A stretch of DNA of 64,000 nt, taken from positions 2,170,001 through 2,234,000 of the forward strand of contig NZ_CP114903.1 in the NCBI RefSeq assembly GCF_027497255.1. The letters run 5' to 3'. Positions within the stretch are counted from its first letter, which is position 1; the number at the start of each line of letters is the position of its first letter. The stretch comes from Micromonospora sp. WMMD882 (GTDB taxonomy: Bacteria; Actinomycetota; Actinomycetes; Mycobacteriales; Micromonosporaceae). The position numbers were made by a program, and so were the translations under genes. Positions 37,240 through 45,493 of the stretch are shown here, one piece after another. Under the pieces are notes generated by a model, which saw nothing but the letters and a program-made list of their open reading frames with translations, made no database searches and was not told the DNA's origin.

Positions 37240-38172
37240 TCACACCGGCCCGGAGGGGACCGACGGCCGGCGCGTCGCCGGGGCGGCGGCCTGGTCCAGC
37301 CACATCCGCTGCAACATGTGCCAGTCTTCCGGATGCCGGGCGATGCCCGCCGCCAGACCGTCGGCAATCCGCTGGGTCAGCAGTCGGGTCCGCTGGTCGA
37401 GCGGGCCGCTGGCCGGATCCGGCAGCTCCAGGGGACCTTCGATGGACGCGCACGGGGCGTCCGGTTCGTACCACATGCTGGCGACGTAGAGGGGCGCCCC
37501 GGTGCGCAGGGCGAGCAGGGCCGGGCCGGGCGGCATCCGGGTCCGGCCGCCGAAGAAGGTGACCTCCACGCCGCGGGCGGAGAGGTCCCGGTCGGCCAGC
37601 AACGGCACCACGTGCCCGGCGCGCACCCGGTCGACCAGGACGTCGAAGGCGGGACGCGGGCCGCCGTGGGTGGGCAGGATCTCCATGCCGAGGCCCTGCC
37701 GGAAGGCGAGGAAACGCTCGTAGACCGCCTCGGGCCGGAGGCGCTCGGCGACCGTGGTGATCGGCCAGCCCTGCGCGGCGACCCAGGCCCCGGCGGCGTC
37801 CCAGTTGCCGGCGTGCGGCAGGGCCACCACCGCGCCCCGGCCGGTCGCCACGTCGGCGGCGAGCTGGTCCTGCCCATGGGTCAGCCGGAACCCGGCCAGG
37901 ATCTGCGCGCGGCTGCGCGACGGCAGCCGGAACGCCTCCAGCCAGTAGCGGGCGTACGAGCGCAGGCCCTGGCGCACCAGCTCGTCCAGCTCCGCCTCGG
38001 GCAGGTCGGGGCCGACCACCCGACGCAGGTTGCCGGCGAGGCGGGCGGTACCCGCGCCGCGCCGACGGTGGGCCCGGTCGGCGCCGACGCGGAAGGCCGC
38101 CGCGGCGACCGGCCCGGGCAACGCCCGGATCAGTCGCCAGCCGGCGACATAGCCGAGTTCGGTGAGGTTCAC
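37240..38172 (-). CDS. patA: phosphatidylinositol mannoside acyltransferase
   Basis: 310 residues of the LpxL/HtrB-like acyltransferase family. The catalytic HxxxxD motif is H120-AGNW-D125. An N-terminal amphipathic segment would hold it to the membrane. PatA acylates the mannose of PIM1/PIM2 using acyl-CoA. The GTG at 38172 has GGAGG upstream. Neighbours pgsA and pimA supply phosphatidylinositol phosphate and the first mannose, so the three act in sequence. Confidence 0.92.
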   Translation of the reverse strand: MNLTELGYVAGWRLIRALPGPVAAAAFRVGADRAHRRRGAGTARLAGNLRRVVGPDLPEAELDELVRQGLRSYARYWLEAFRLPSRSRAQILAGFRLTHGQDQLAADVATGRGAVVALPHAGNWDAAGAWVAAQGWPITTVAERLRPEAVYERFLAFRQGLGMEILPTHGGPRPAFDVLVDRVRAGHVVPLLADRDLSARGVEVTFFGGRTRMPPGPALLALRTGAPLYVASMWYEPDAPCASIEGPLELPDPASGPLDQRTRLLTQRIADGLAAGIARHPEDWHMLQRMWLDQAAAPATRRPSVPSGPV

Positions 38173-38245
38173 CCGGTTCGCCCTCCGTTGTCCGACAGGT
38201 GGGCCGGCTCGTCGAGGTCTTCCGGCGGCGCGCCGCTCGGCCCGG

Positions 38246-38875
38246 TCACCCCGACACGCCCGCCCGGGTCTCCTGGGCCTGCCGGTACACGTGCGCCATC
38301 CGCTGCCCGACCGTGAAGATCGAGACGGCGGCGAGCAGCCAGAGCGCCACCACCAGGGCCGGCTCCAGCCCGAGCCCGGTGAGCAGACCGCCCACCCCGA
38401 CGATCAGCAACCGCTCGGTCCGCTCGGCGATACCCACGTTGCAGGTCAGACCGAGCCCCTCGGCGCGGGCCTTCACGTAGGAGACCAGGCCGCCGGTGGC
38501 CAGGCAGACCAGCGCCGCCGCCACCCCGACCCGGTCCCCCTCGGTGGCCAGGTAGTAGGCGACCGCGCCGAAGACCGCGCTGTCGGCCACCCGGTCCATG
38601 CTGGAGTCGAGGAACGCGCCGAACCGGGTCGACCCGCCGCTCATCCGGGCCATGGTGCCGTCGAGCAGGTCGGTCAACGCGAAGACCGTCACGACGAGGG
38701 CGCCGGTGACCAGGTGGCCACGGGCGCCGAAACCGAGGGCGCCGACGAGCACCCCGACGGTGCCCGCGACGGTAACCGCGTTGGGGGTGACGCCGGCACG
38801 GAGCAGGGCACGGGCGATCGGCTCCACGACACGGGTCATGCCCGCTCGGGCCGTCACTTGGAAGATCTTCGCCAT
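38246..38875 (-). CDS. pgsA: phosphatidylinositol phosphate synthase
   Basis: 209 residues. The CDP-alcohol phosphotransferase motif is complete: D69xxD72G73xxA76R77x8G86x3D90x3D94. About six membrane helices. In actinobacteria this protein joins CDP-diacylglycerol and inositol 1-phosphate to make phosphatidylinositol phosphate, the precursor of PIMs. The ATG at 38875 gives the usual N-terminus (MAKIFQVTARAGMTRVVEPIA); the frame runs open upstream without a start signal. First gene of the pgsA-patA-pimA series. Confidence 0.94.
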   Translation of the reverse strand: MAKIFQVTARAGMTRVVEPIARALLRAGVTPNAVTVAGTVGVLVGALGFGARGHLVTGALVVTVFALTDLLDGTMARMSGGSTRFGAFLDSSMDRVADSAVFGAVAYYLATEGDRVGVAAALVCLATGGLVSYVKARAEGLGLTCNVGIAERTERLLIVGVGGLLTGLGLEPALVVALWLLAAVSIFTVGQRMAHVYRQAQETRAGVSG

Positions 38876-38982
38876 GGCGGTCCCACGATAACGGTCGGCC
38901 GGTACGGGCGGTACGTCCGGTGGCCCGACCCGCCCGCCGGGGTCGCGTCGAATCGGTAACGGCCCCGGAATCGGGGCGGGAA

Positions 38983-38998
38983 CGTGAGCCAGCTCACC
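38983..38998. promoter_or_regulatory. CRP-like palindrome in the pgsA/EF-G spacer
   Basis: CGTGAGCCAGCTCACC holds the GTGA-N6-TCAC core of CRP/FNR-family sites. It lies 108 bp upstream of pgsA and 124 bp upstream of the EF-G-like gene, between divergent starts. Which gene it controls, if any, is unknown. Confidence 0.4.
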
Positions 38999-39121
38999 CG
39001 TCCGCCCGTCCCGTGCCCGGCACGGCGGGGACCACCGGAGGATAGCGGCGCGGACACGCCCGGGCCGTCGTCCCGTCGCGCGGCGGTCGCCACCACACCA
39101 CCGTCGAGGGAGGTGCGCCCG

Positions 39122-40387
39122 ATGGCGCAGCAGAACGACCACCAGGCCGCCGGCGACCCGCCGGCGGCGACCGGGCCCGGCGGCATCCGCAACGTGGCGC
39201 TGGTCGGCCGGTCCGGGGTCGGCAAGACCGCGCTGGTCGAGGCGTTGCTGGCGGCCAGCGGCACGGCCGCCCGGACCGGCACGGCCGGCGACGGCACGGC
39301 CGGCGACGGCGCTCTCGGCGATCCCGGCCCCGCCCCGGTGAGCCTGACCTGCGCGTCGCTGTTCCACCGCGGGGTCAAGGTCAACCTCCTCGACACCCCC
39401 GGGCACGCCGATCTCGTCGGCGAGCTGCGGGCCGGCCTGCGCGCCGCCGACGCGGCCCTGTTCGTGGTCTCCGCCGTCGACGGGTTGGACGCGGCCACCG
39501 CCGCGCTCTGGGAGGAGTGCGCCGCCGTCGACATGCCGAGGGCGGTCGTCGTCTCCCGGCTGGACCACCCCCGGGCCGACTTCGACGAGGCGGTGGCGCT
39601 CTGCCAGCGCGTCTTCGGGGACAACGTGCTCCCGCTGCACCTGCCGATGCTCGGCGACGACGGGGTCTCGGTGGCCGGGCTGATGGAACTGATCGGCCGT
39701 CGGGTGTTCGACTACTCCGCCGGCTCGCCGGCCACCGTCCGGTCGCCCGACCCGCAGCACCTGCCGGCCATCGGCGAGGCCCGCGACGAGCTGGTCGAGG
39801 GGATCCTCGCCGAGAGCGAGGACGAGACCCTGATGGACCGCTACCTCGACGGTACGGAGATCGACCCGGCGACCCTCGTGCAGGAGCTGGAGAAGGCCGT
39901 CGCCCGGGGGCACCTCCACCCGGTGACGCCGGTCTGCGCCCCGACCGGGGTCGGGCTCGACGTGCTGCTGGAGGTGCTCACCACCGCGTTCCCGGCGTCG
40001 CCGGAGCACGCCCTGCCGGCGGTGACCGGCGTGGACGGCTCGCCCCGGCCGCCGCTGACCGGCGACCCGGACGGTCCGCTGGTCGCCGAGGTGGTCGGGA
40101 CGACCGTCGACCGGCACGCCGGCCGGGTCCGGCTGGTCCGGGTCTTCTCCGGCACGCTGCGGGCGGGCCAGGCCGTCCAGGCGGACGGCCGCCGCCCGGC
40201 CGAGGGCGGGCCCGCCGACGCCCGGATCGGGCACGTCTACGGGCTGCTCGGGACGACCCTGCGGGAGACGCCGTGCTGCGTGGCCGGTGACCTCTGCGGG
40301 ATCACCGGGCCGGGCGACGCGCGGACCGGCGACACGATCTCCGCCCCCGCCGACCCGCTGCTGCTCGCCCCCTGGGAGCTGCCCTGA
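39122..40387 (+). CDS. EF-G-like GTPase lacking domains III-V
   Basis: 421 residues, similar to the N-terminal part of EF-G2-type elongation-factor homologues, which are usually near 700. G1 is GRSGVGKT (29-36), G3 DTPGHAD (91-97); G4 is SRLD (145-148) instead of NKxD. Domain II follows, and the protein stops at LLLAPWELP, just where full homologues pass from domain II to III (typically a DPLLPVA-like stretch). Bases after the stop read LPV in frame, hinting at a nonsense or small deletion event followed by loss of the rest. The ATG at 39122 follows GGGAGG. It may be a decayed gene or a short GTP-binding protein. Confidence 0.8.
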   Translation: MAQQNDHQAAGDPPAATGPGGIRNVALVGRSGVGKTALVEALLAASGTAARTGTAGDGTAGDGALGDPGPAPVSLTCASLFHRGVKVNLLDTPGHADLVGELRAGLRAADAALFVVSAVDGLDAATAALWEECAAVDMPRAVVVSRLDHPRADFDEAVALCQRVFGDNVLPLHLPMLGDDGVSVAGLMELIGRRVFDYSAGSPATVRSPDPQHLPAIGEARDELVEGILAESEDETLMDRYLDGTEIDPATLVQELEKAVARGHLHPVTPVCAPTGVGLDVLLEVLTTAFPASPEHALPAVTGVDGSPRPPLTGDPDGPLVAEVVGTTVDRHAGRVRLVRVFSGTLRAGQAVQADGRRPAEGGPADARIGHVYGLLGTTLRETPCCVAGDLCGITGPGDARTGDTISAPADPLLLAPWELP

Positions 40388-40486
40388 CCGCTGCCCGTGG
40401 TCGGTGTCCGCCGACGCGCGGGCGCGGGAGCTCAAGATCCGCAGGCCGTTCGGCCGCTCCGGGCCGTGACGCCGCCGGGCGGGCGG

Positions 40487-41545
40487 TCAGGGGCGGGCCG
40501 CGGGGAGGGTGGGGGCCGGCCAGTGCGGGCGGTCGGCGTCCCGGAGGGCTGCGGTACGCAGCGCGGCGAGCTGCCGCTCCACCTCGGCGAACTGCTCCGG
40601 CGGCAGCGGCCCCCGGCGTAGCGCCGCGGCGTTCTCCTCCACCTGGGCGACGGTGCGGCAGCCGGGGATGGGGATCGTCCGGTCGCTGCGGGCCCAGAGC
40701 CAGCCCAGCGCGCCCTGGGCGAGGGTGCGCCCGTCGGCGGTGAGGGCGGCCCGGACCGCGCCGACCCGACGTAGCCACTCGGGGGCGGGACGGCCGCCCC
40801 GGAACCAGTCCAGCCAGCCGGACGTCACCCCCCGGACGTCGTCGCGGGGCAGGGTGGAGCCGGCGGTGTACTTGCCGGTCAGCAGCCCCATCCCCAGCGG
40901 ACCCCGGTCGACGCTGGCCAGGTCGTGCTTGTCGCAGACGGCCAGCATGGTCGGGGCGTCCCGCAGCACCGACAGGTTGTGCTGGACGGCGGTGTGCCCG
41001 GGGCCGTGCTGCGCGTAGGCGGCGGCCCGGTCGGGGTGATCGGTGCTCCAGCCGTACGACCGGATCAGGCCCTCGGCGACCAGCTCCTCCAGGGTGCCGA
41101 GCAGCGCCTGCGCACGGGGGATCGGCAGGTCGGCGAGGTGGAGCTGGTAGAGGTCGATCCGGTCGGTGCGCAGCCGGCGCAGCGAGTCGACCACCGCCCG
41201 CCGCAGGTACGCCGGTGAGGCGTCCTGGCCGGTGGCCTGGCGGGTCGCCTCGTCGAAGGTGTACCCCCACTTGGTGGCGAGCACCGCCTCGTCGCGCCGC
41301 CCGGCCAGCGCCCGGCCGAGGATCCGCTCGCTGTGCCCGGCGCCGTAGGTGTCGGCGGTGTCGAAGAGGGTGACGCCGAGATCCAGCGCGCGGCGGACCG
41401 CCCGGACGGACTCCTCGTCGTCGACCGGGCCCCAGCCCAGTGGCTGGCTGCCCTCCGCCCACGGGCCGCCGATCGCCCAGCACCCCATGCCGAGGGCGCT
41501 GACCTCGATGCCGCTGCGGCCGAGCCGCCGTGTCGTCACTGCCAC
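40487..41545 (-). CDS. aldo/keto reductase
   Basis: 352 residues, TIM-barrel AKR of the Tas/YajO-like group. The catalytic tetrad is visible: Asp in FDTADTYG, the Tyr of the same motif, Lys in LATKWG and His in LYQLHLAD. The NADPH-binding end is GCRTVAQVEENAAAL. It reduces a carbonyl with NADPH; the substrate is unknown. The GTG at 41545 is the first start in the frame close to the conserved TRRLGRSGIEVSALGMG. It lies between the HIT gene and the EF-G-like remnant and is not part of the usual PIM gene order. Confidence 0.9.
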   Translation of the reverse strand: MAVTTRRLGRSGIEVSALGMGCWAIGGPWAEGSQPLGWGPVDDEESVRAVRRALDLGVTLFDTADTYGAGHSERILGRALAGRRDEAVLATKWGYTFDEATRQATGQDASPAYLRRAVVDSLRRLRTDRIDLYQLHLADLPIPRAQALLGTLEELVAEGLIRSYGWSTDHPDRAAAYAQHGPGHTAVQHNLSVLRDAPTMLAVCDKHDLASVDRGPLGMGLLTGKYTAGSTLPRDDVRGVTSGWLDWFRGGRPAPEWLRRVGAVRAALTADGRTLAQGALGWLWARSDRTIPIPGCRTVAQVEENAAALRRGPLPPEQFAEVERQLAALRTAALRDADRPHWPAPTLPAARP

Positions 41546-41639
41546 CGCTCGATCCTGTCATCCGTCGGCGCTTCGCGGGCGGCGCTCGCGTGCGCTCCGC
41601 GGGACGGGCGCCGGCGGCAGCGCCCGGCGGGCTACCGGC

Positions 41640-42188
41640 TCAGGGCGTGGGCCAGGCCTTGGTGAGCAGGTCACGGGTGTCGGTGAGCAACTGCGGCAGG
41701 ACCTTCGTCCGCCCGATCACCGGCATGAAGTTGGCGTCGCCGCCCCACCGGGGAACCACGTGCTGGTGCAGGTGGGCGGCGATCCCGGCCCCGGCGGCCC
41801 CGCCCTGGTTCATGCCGAGGTTGAACCCGTGGGCGTTGCTGACCGCCCGTACCACCCGCATCGCGGTCTGGGTGAAGGCGGCCAGCTCGGTGGTCTCCGG
41901 CAGGTCGAGGTCGGTGTAGTCGGCGACGTGCCGGTACGGGCAGACCAGCAGGTGACCGGGGTTGTACGGGTAGAGGTTGAGCACCGCGAAGACGTGCTCG
42001 CCGCGGGCCACCACCAGGCTGTCCGCCCCGGGCAGGCCGGGCGCCCGGCAGAACGGGCAGCCGGCCGGCCGTTCGTAGCCGCCCTCGGGGCGGTCCTCGC
42101 CGGAGATGTAGGTCATCCGGTGCGGTGTCCAGAGCCGCTCCAGGCTGTCGGCCATGCCGTCGTCCGCGTGCCGCTGCGCCCCTGTCAC
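41640..42188 (-). CDS. HIT-family nucleotide hydrolase/phosphorylase
   Basis: 182 residues. The histidine triad is H139-L-H141-Q-H143-VV, and a CPFC pair (44-47) probably binds zinc with a downstream histidine. The mycobacterial counterpart (Rv2613c, next to pgsA1) is a diadenosine tetraphosphate phosphorylase, so clearance of Ap4A-type signals made by aminoacyl-tRNA synthetases is a fair inference. thrS lies nearby, as in mycobacteria. GTG 42188 is used; ATG 42155 is the alternative. Confidence 0.9.
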   Translation of the reverse strand: MTGAQRHADDGMADSLERLWTPHRMTYISGEDRPEGGYERPAGCPFCRAPGLPGADSLVVARGEHVFAVLNLYPYNPGHLLVCPYRHVADYTDLDLPETTELAAFTQTAMRVVRAVSNAHGFNLGMNQGGAAGAGIAAHLHQHVVPRWGGDANFMPVIGRTKVLPQLLTDTRDLLTKAWPTP

Positions 42189-42311
42189 GCGACCGATCCT
42201 ACGGTCTCGACCGGATCTCGACCCAGCGTGTGGCGGCCCGGCCCATCCTGCGACCAGTGGGCGGAGGCGACGACGGCGGGCCGGCGGCGACCGTCGGACG
42301 TCGGGCGGAAC

Positions 42312-42397
42312 GGATTTAACACGAAGGATATTGACGCATCTAAGGTGATCGATGAAACTCCTTCCCAAAGAACGATGAGTTTCGATGGGAGTGGACC
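42312..42397 (+). promoter_or_regulatory. promoter region and hairpin before the M15 peptidase
   Basis: AT-rich relative to its surroundings. TAAGGT (42341-42346) is a good -10, with TTTAAC (42315-42320) or TTGACG (42331-42336) as poor -35 partners. A stem GAAACTC (42354-42360) with GAGTTTC (42377-42383) ends just ahead of the GGGAG ribosome site and could affect initiation. Confidence 0.35.
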
Positions 42398-43150
42398 GTG
42401 AACCGACGTACCGCCGTGCTCCGCCGTCTCGGCCGGGCACTGACCGCCTGCGCCCTGGCCGCCGTCGCCACCCTGGTCGGGGTGACCGCGACCGGCAGCG
42501 CCGCGCACGCCGACGGCTGCTACACCTGGGGCCGCGCCCTCTCCTCCGGGATGACCGGTGAGGACGTCCGCCAGCTCCAGATCCGGATCTCCGGCTACCC
42601 CGGCTACGGCGCGGTCATCGCCCTCGACGGGGCGTTCGGCCCGGCCACCCGGTCCGCGCTGATCCGCTTCCAGCAGGCGTACGGGCTCTCCGCCGACGGC
42701 ATCGCCGGCCCGCAGACGTTCAACCAGCTCTACGCCCTCCAGGACAATGACTGCACCCCGGTCAACTTCAGCTACGCCGAATGGAACCGGTGCAACGGCG
42801 ACTGGTCCGGCGGGGCGGTCTCGGCGAGCAGCGCCCGGTTCAACGCGCTGGTGTCCATGTGGAAACTCCAGGCGATGCGGCGCGCCATGGGCAGCAAGTC
42901 GATCAACATCAGCAGCGGCTTCCGCAGCTACTCCTGCAACAGCGCGGTCGGCGGGGCGTCCAACAGCCGGCACCTCTACGGCGACGGCGTCGACCTGGTC
43001 GGCGTGCACTCGTTCTGCGCGTTCGCCCAGCAGGCGCGCAACCACGGCTTCACCAACATCCTCGGCCCCGGCTACCCGGGCCACGACGACCACGTCCACC
43101 TGGGCAACACCCCGAGCCGCTCCTGGTCCGCCCCGAGCTGCGGGATCTGA
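42398..43150 (+). CDS. secreted peptidoglycan-binding M15A peptidase
   Basis: 250 residues. Signal peptide 1-38 (cleavage near AHA), a peptidoglycan-binding-1 domain (about 47-113) and an M15A peptidase domain (about 124-236) with zinc ligands H192 and D199 (SRHLYGDGVDL) and H234 (HDDHVH). Family members are D-Ala-D-Ala carboxypeptidases or endopeptidases of cell-wall peptides. The GTG at 42398 has GGGAG 6 nt upstream. It is inserted on the plus strand between HIT and thrS, which normally stand together, and is closed by a strong terminator. Confidence 0.92.
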   Translation: MNRRTAVLRRLGRALTACALAAVATLVGVTATGSAAHADGCYTWGRALSSGMTGEDVRQLQIRISGYPGYGAVIALDGAFGPATRSALIRFQQAYGLSADGIAGPQTFNQLYALQDNDCTPVNFSYAEWNRCNGDWSGGAVSASSARFNALVSMWKLQAMRRAMGSKSINISSGFRSYSCNSAVGGASNSRHLYGDGVDLVGVHSFCAFAQQARNHGFTNILGPGYPGHDDHVHLGNTPSRSWSAPSCGI

Positions 43151-43163
43151 CCGCGACCACGAC

Positions 43164-43193
43164 AGCGGGCCCCCGCCGTGACGGGGGCCCGCT
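43164..43193. terminator. bidirectional terminator between M15 peptidase and thrS
   Basis: A perfect 12-bp stem, AGCGGGCCCCCG with CGGGGGCCCGCT, and a 6-nt loop, between the convergent stops at 43150 and 43205. Confidence 0.8.
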
Positions 43194-43204
43194 ATCGTGG
43201 TCGG

Positions 43205-45205
43205 TCAGGCGGCCGACGGGCCGGCGTTGGTCCGGGCGCGGACCACCTCGGTGACGTGGGCGACCGCCTCGGCCAGCGGCACCCCGTTGCGCTGCGACCC
43301 GTCCCGGTAGCGGAAGGAGACCGTGCCGGCGGCGACGTCGTCGTCCCCGGCGATCACCATGAACGGAATCTTCTGCTGCTGCGCGGTACGGATCTTCTTC
43401 TGCATCCGGTCGTCACCGGCGTCCACCTGGGCGCGGATCCCCTCGGCGCGCAGCGTGCCGACGAAACCGCGCAGGTAGTCGGTGTGGTCCTCGCGGATCG
43501 GGATGCCGACCACCTGCACCGGCGACAGCCACGCCGGGAACGCGCCCGCGTAGTGCTCGGTGAGCACGCCGAAGAACCGCTCGATCGAGCCGAACAACGC
43601 CCGGTGGATCATCACCGGCCGTTGCCGGGTGCCGTCAGCGGCCTGGTACTCCAGCCCGAACCGCTCCGGCAGGTTGAAGTCGACCTGGATGGTGGACATC
43701 TGCCAGGTCCGGCCGATGGCGTCCTTGGCCTGCACGGAGATCTTCGGCCCGTAGAAGGCCGCGCCACCCGGGTCGGGCACCAGGTGCAGCCCGGACTCCC
43801 CGGCGGCCGACCGAAGCGCCTCGGTGGCCCGCTCCCAGTTCTCGTCGGTGCCCACCGACTTCTCCGGGTTGCGGGTGGACAGCTCCAGGTAGAAGTCGTC
43901 CAGCCCGTAGTCGCGCAGCAGCTCCAGCACGAAGGCGAGCAGCGACTTCAGCTCGCCGGCCATCTGCTCCTCGGTGCAGAAGATGTGCGCGTCGTCCTGG
44001 GTCATGCCACGCACCCGGGTCAGCCCGTGCACCACACCGGACTTCTCGTACCGGTAGACCGTGCCGAACTCGAACATCCGCAGCGGCAGCTCCCGGTAGG
44101 AGCGGCCACGCGACCGGAAGATCAGATCGTGCATCGGGCAGTTCATCGGCTTGAGGTAGTAGTTCGCGCCCTCGACCTCCATGGGCGGGAACATCCCGTC
44201 GGCGTACCAGTCCAGGTGCCCGGACACCTCGTACAGGTGACCCTTGGTGATGTGCGGGGTGTTGACGAACGCGTACCCGGCCTGCTCGTGCTTGATCCGC
44301 GAGTAGTTCTCCATCTCCCGGCGGATGATCCCGCCCTTGGGGTGGAAGACCGCCAGACCGGAGCCCAACTCGTCGGGGAAGCTGAACAGGTCCAGGTCGA
44401 CGCCGAGCTTGCGGTGGTCGCGGCGGGCGGCCTCCTCCAGCAGCTTCAGGTACGCCTTCAGCTCGTCCCGGGTCGGCCACGCGGTGCCGTACACCCGCTG
44501 GAGCTGGGGGTTCTTCTCGCTGCCCCGCCAGTACGCGGCGGCCGAGCGCATCAGCTTGAACGCCCCGATCAGCCGGGTGTTCGGCAGGTGCGGGCCCCGG
44601 CACAGGTCCGACCAGCAGACGGTGTCCTCGTTCGCGGCCAGGTTGTCGTAGATGGTCAGCTCGCCGCCGCCGACCTCCATCACCTCGGAGGAGTCCAGCC
44701 CCTCGCCCTTGACGTCGATCAACTCCAGCTTGTACGGCTCGTCGGCCAGCTCCGCCTTCGCCTGCTCCAGGCTGTCGAAGCGTCGCCGCCGGAACCGCTG
44801 CCCCGACTTGACGATCTCCTGCATCCGCTTCTCCAGCCGGGCCAGATCGTCCGGCTGGAACGGCTTGTCCACGTCGAAGTCGTAGTAGAAACCGTTCTCG
44901 ATCGGCGGGCCGATGCCGAGCTTGGCGTCCGCGAAGACGTCCTGCGCCGCCTGGGCGAGCACGTGCGCGGTCGAGTGCCGCAGCACGTTCAGCCCGTCCG
45001 GCGAGTCGAGGCTCACCGGCTCGACCTCGGTGTCCTCGACGGGGGTCCAGTCCAGGTCGCGGAGCTGCCCCTGCGGGTCACGGACCACCACGATCGCCTT
45101 CGGCCCGTTCGCGGGCAGCCCGGCCGCCGCCACCGCGTCGGCCGCCGTCGTCCCGGCGGCGACGACGACGGGGTCGGCCACTGCGGGGGTACGGGGTGCG
45201 GACAC
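43205..45205 (-). CDS. thrS: threonyl-tRNA synthetase
   Basis: 666 residues. A short TGS-like N-terminus, the editing domain with [10 protein letters not shown] and the cysteine-containing [15 protein letters not shown], the class II core with motif 2 ([15 protein letters not shown]) and the zinc-site [10 protein letters not shown], then the anticodon-binding domain ([15 protein letters not shown]). It charges tRNA-Thr. The GTG at 45205 has GGAGGAG upstream. A TAGCAT -10 lies about 50 bp ahead, so the leader is too short for a T-box. Six tandem repeats lie farther upstream. Confidence 0.97.
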   Translation of the reverse strand: MSAPRTPAVADPVVVAAGTTAADAVAAAGLPANGPKAIVVVRDPQGQLRDLDWTPVEDTEVEPVSLDSPDGLNVLRHSTAHVLAQAAQDVFADAKLGIGPPIENGFYYDFDVDKPFQPDDLARLEKRMQEIVKSGQRFRRRRFDSLEQAKAELADEPYKLELIDVKGEGLDSSEVMEVGGGELTIYDNLAANEDTVCWSDLCRGPHLPNTRLIGAFKLMRSAAAYWRGSEKNPQLQRVYGTAWPTRDELKAYLKLLEEAARRDHRKLGVDLDLFSFPDELGSGLAVFHPKGGIIRREMENYSRIKHEQAGYAFVNTPHITKGHLYEVSGHLDWYADGMFPPMEVEGANYYLKPMNCPMHDLIFRSRGRSYRELPLRMFEFGTVYRYEKSGVVHGLTRVRGMTQDDAHIFCTEEQMAGELKSLLAFVLELLRDYGLDDFYLELSTRNPEKSVGTDENWERATEALRSAAGESGLHLVPDPGGAAFYGPKISVQAKDAIGRTWQMSTIQVDFNLPERFGLEYQAADGTRQRPVMIHRALFGSIERFFGVLTEHYAGAFPAWLSPVQVVGIPIREDHTDYLRGFVGTLRAEGIRAQVDAGDDRMQKKIRTAQQQKIPFMVIAGDDDVAAGTVSFRYRDGSQRNGVPLAEAVAHVTEVVRARTNAGPSAA

Positions 45206-45254
45206 GATGACTCCTCCAGAAACTCACGGTGACGGCCGAGGTACGGCCCCTCCG

Positions 45255-45260
45255 ATGCTA
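45255..45260 (-). promoter_or_regulatory. -10 element for thrS
   Basis: TAGCAT on the minus strand, implying a leader of about 43 nt. The -35 region shows no consensus. Confidence 0.45.
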
Positions 45261-45326
45261 TCGGTCTGCGCAACGAGGAAAGGGAGGGCACCCTTGGGCC
45301 CGGTCGACGTTCCGCCCCGGTCGCCC

Positions 45327-45431
45327 TTCGGCCGCGTCGAACCCCTTCGCCGTGTGGAACCTGCGGCCGCCGTTCAACCTGGGGCCGCCGTTCAACCTTC
45401 GGCCGCGTTGAACCTTCGGCCGCGTTGACCC
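45327..45431. repeat. six tandem 16-18 bp repeats upstream of thrS
   Basis: Consecutive imperfect units at 45327-45343, 45346-45361, 45362-45379, 45380-45397, 45398-45414 and 45415-45431, of the form TTCGGCCGCGTTGAACC. They lie about 70-170 bp upstream of the thrS -10 and 60-170 bp upstream of the YcnI-like start. They have no unique spacers, so they are not CRISPR. They could be a binding-site array or a minisatellite. Confidence 0.85.
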
Positions 45432-45493
45432 GAACTACTCCGTGCGGGCGACGGGCCAAAGCCGCCGTCCCACGGACGCGAGAGGGGACGTGA

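Noticed and set aside
42200..42397. Cyclic-di-AMP (ydaO) riboswitch upstream of the M15 peptidase
   Set aside because: Such switches precede many actinobacterial wall hydrolases, but the leader here is too short and lacks the conserved core.
45206..45431. T-box riboswitch upstream of thrS
   Set aside because: The -10 at 45255-45260 leaves only about 43 nt of leader, and no TGGNACCGCG antiterminator motif is present on the coding strand.
45327..45431. CRISPR array
   Set aside because: The repeats are directly adjacent, imperfect and have no unique spacers; there are no cas genes.
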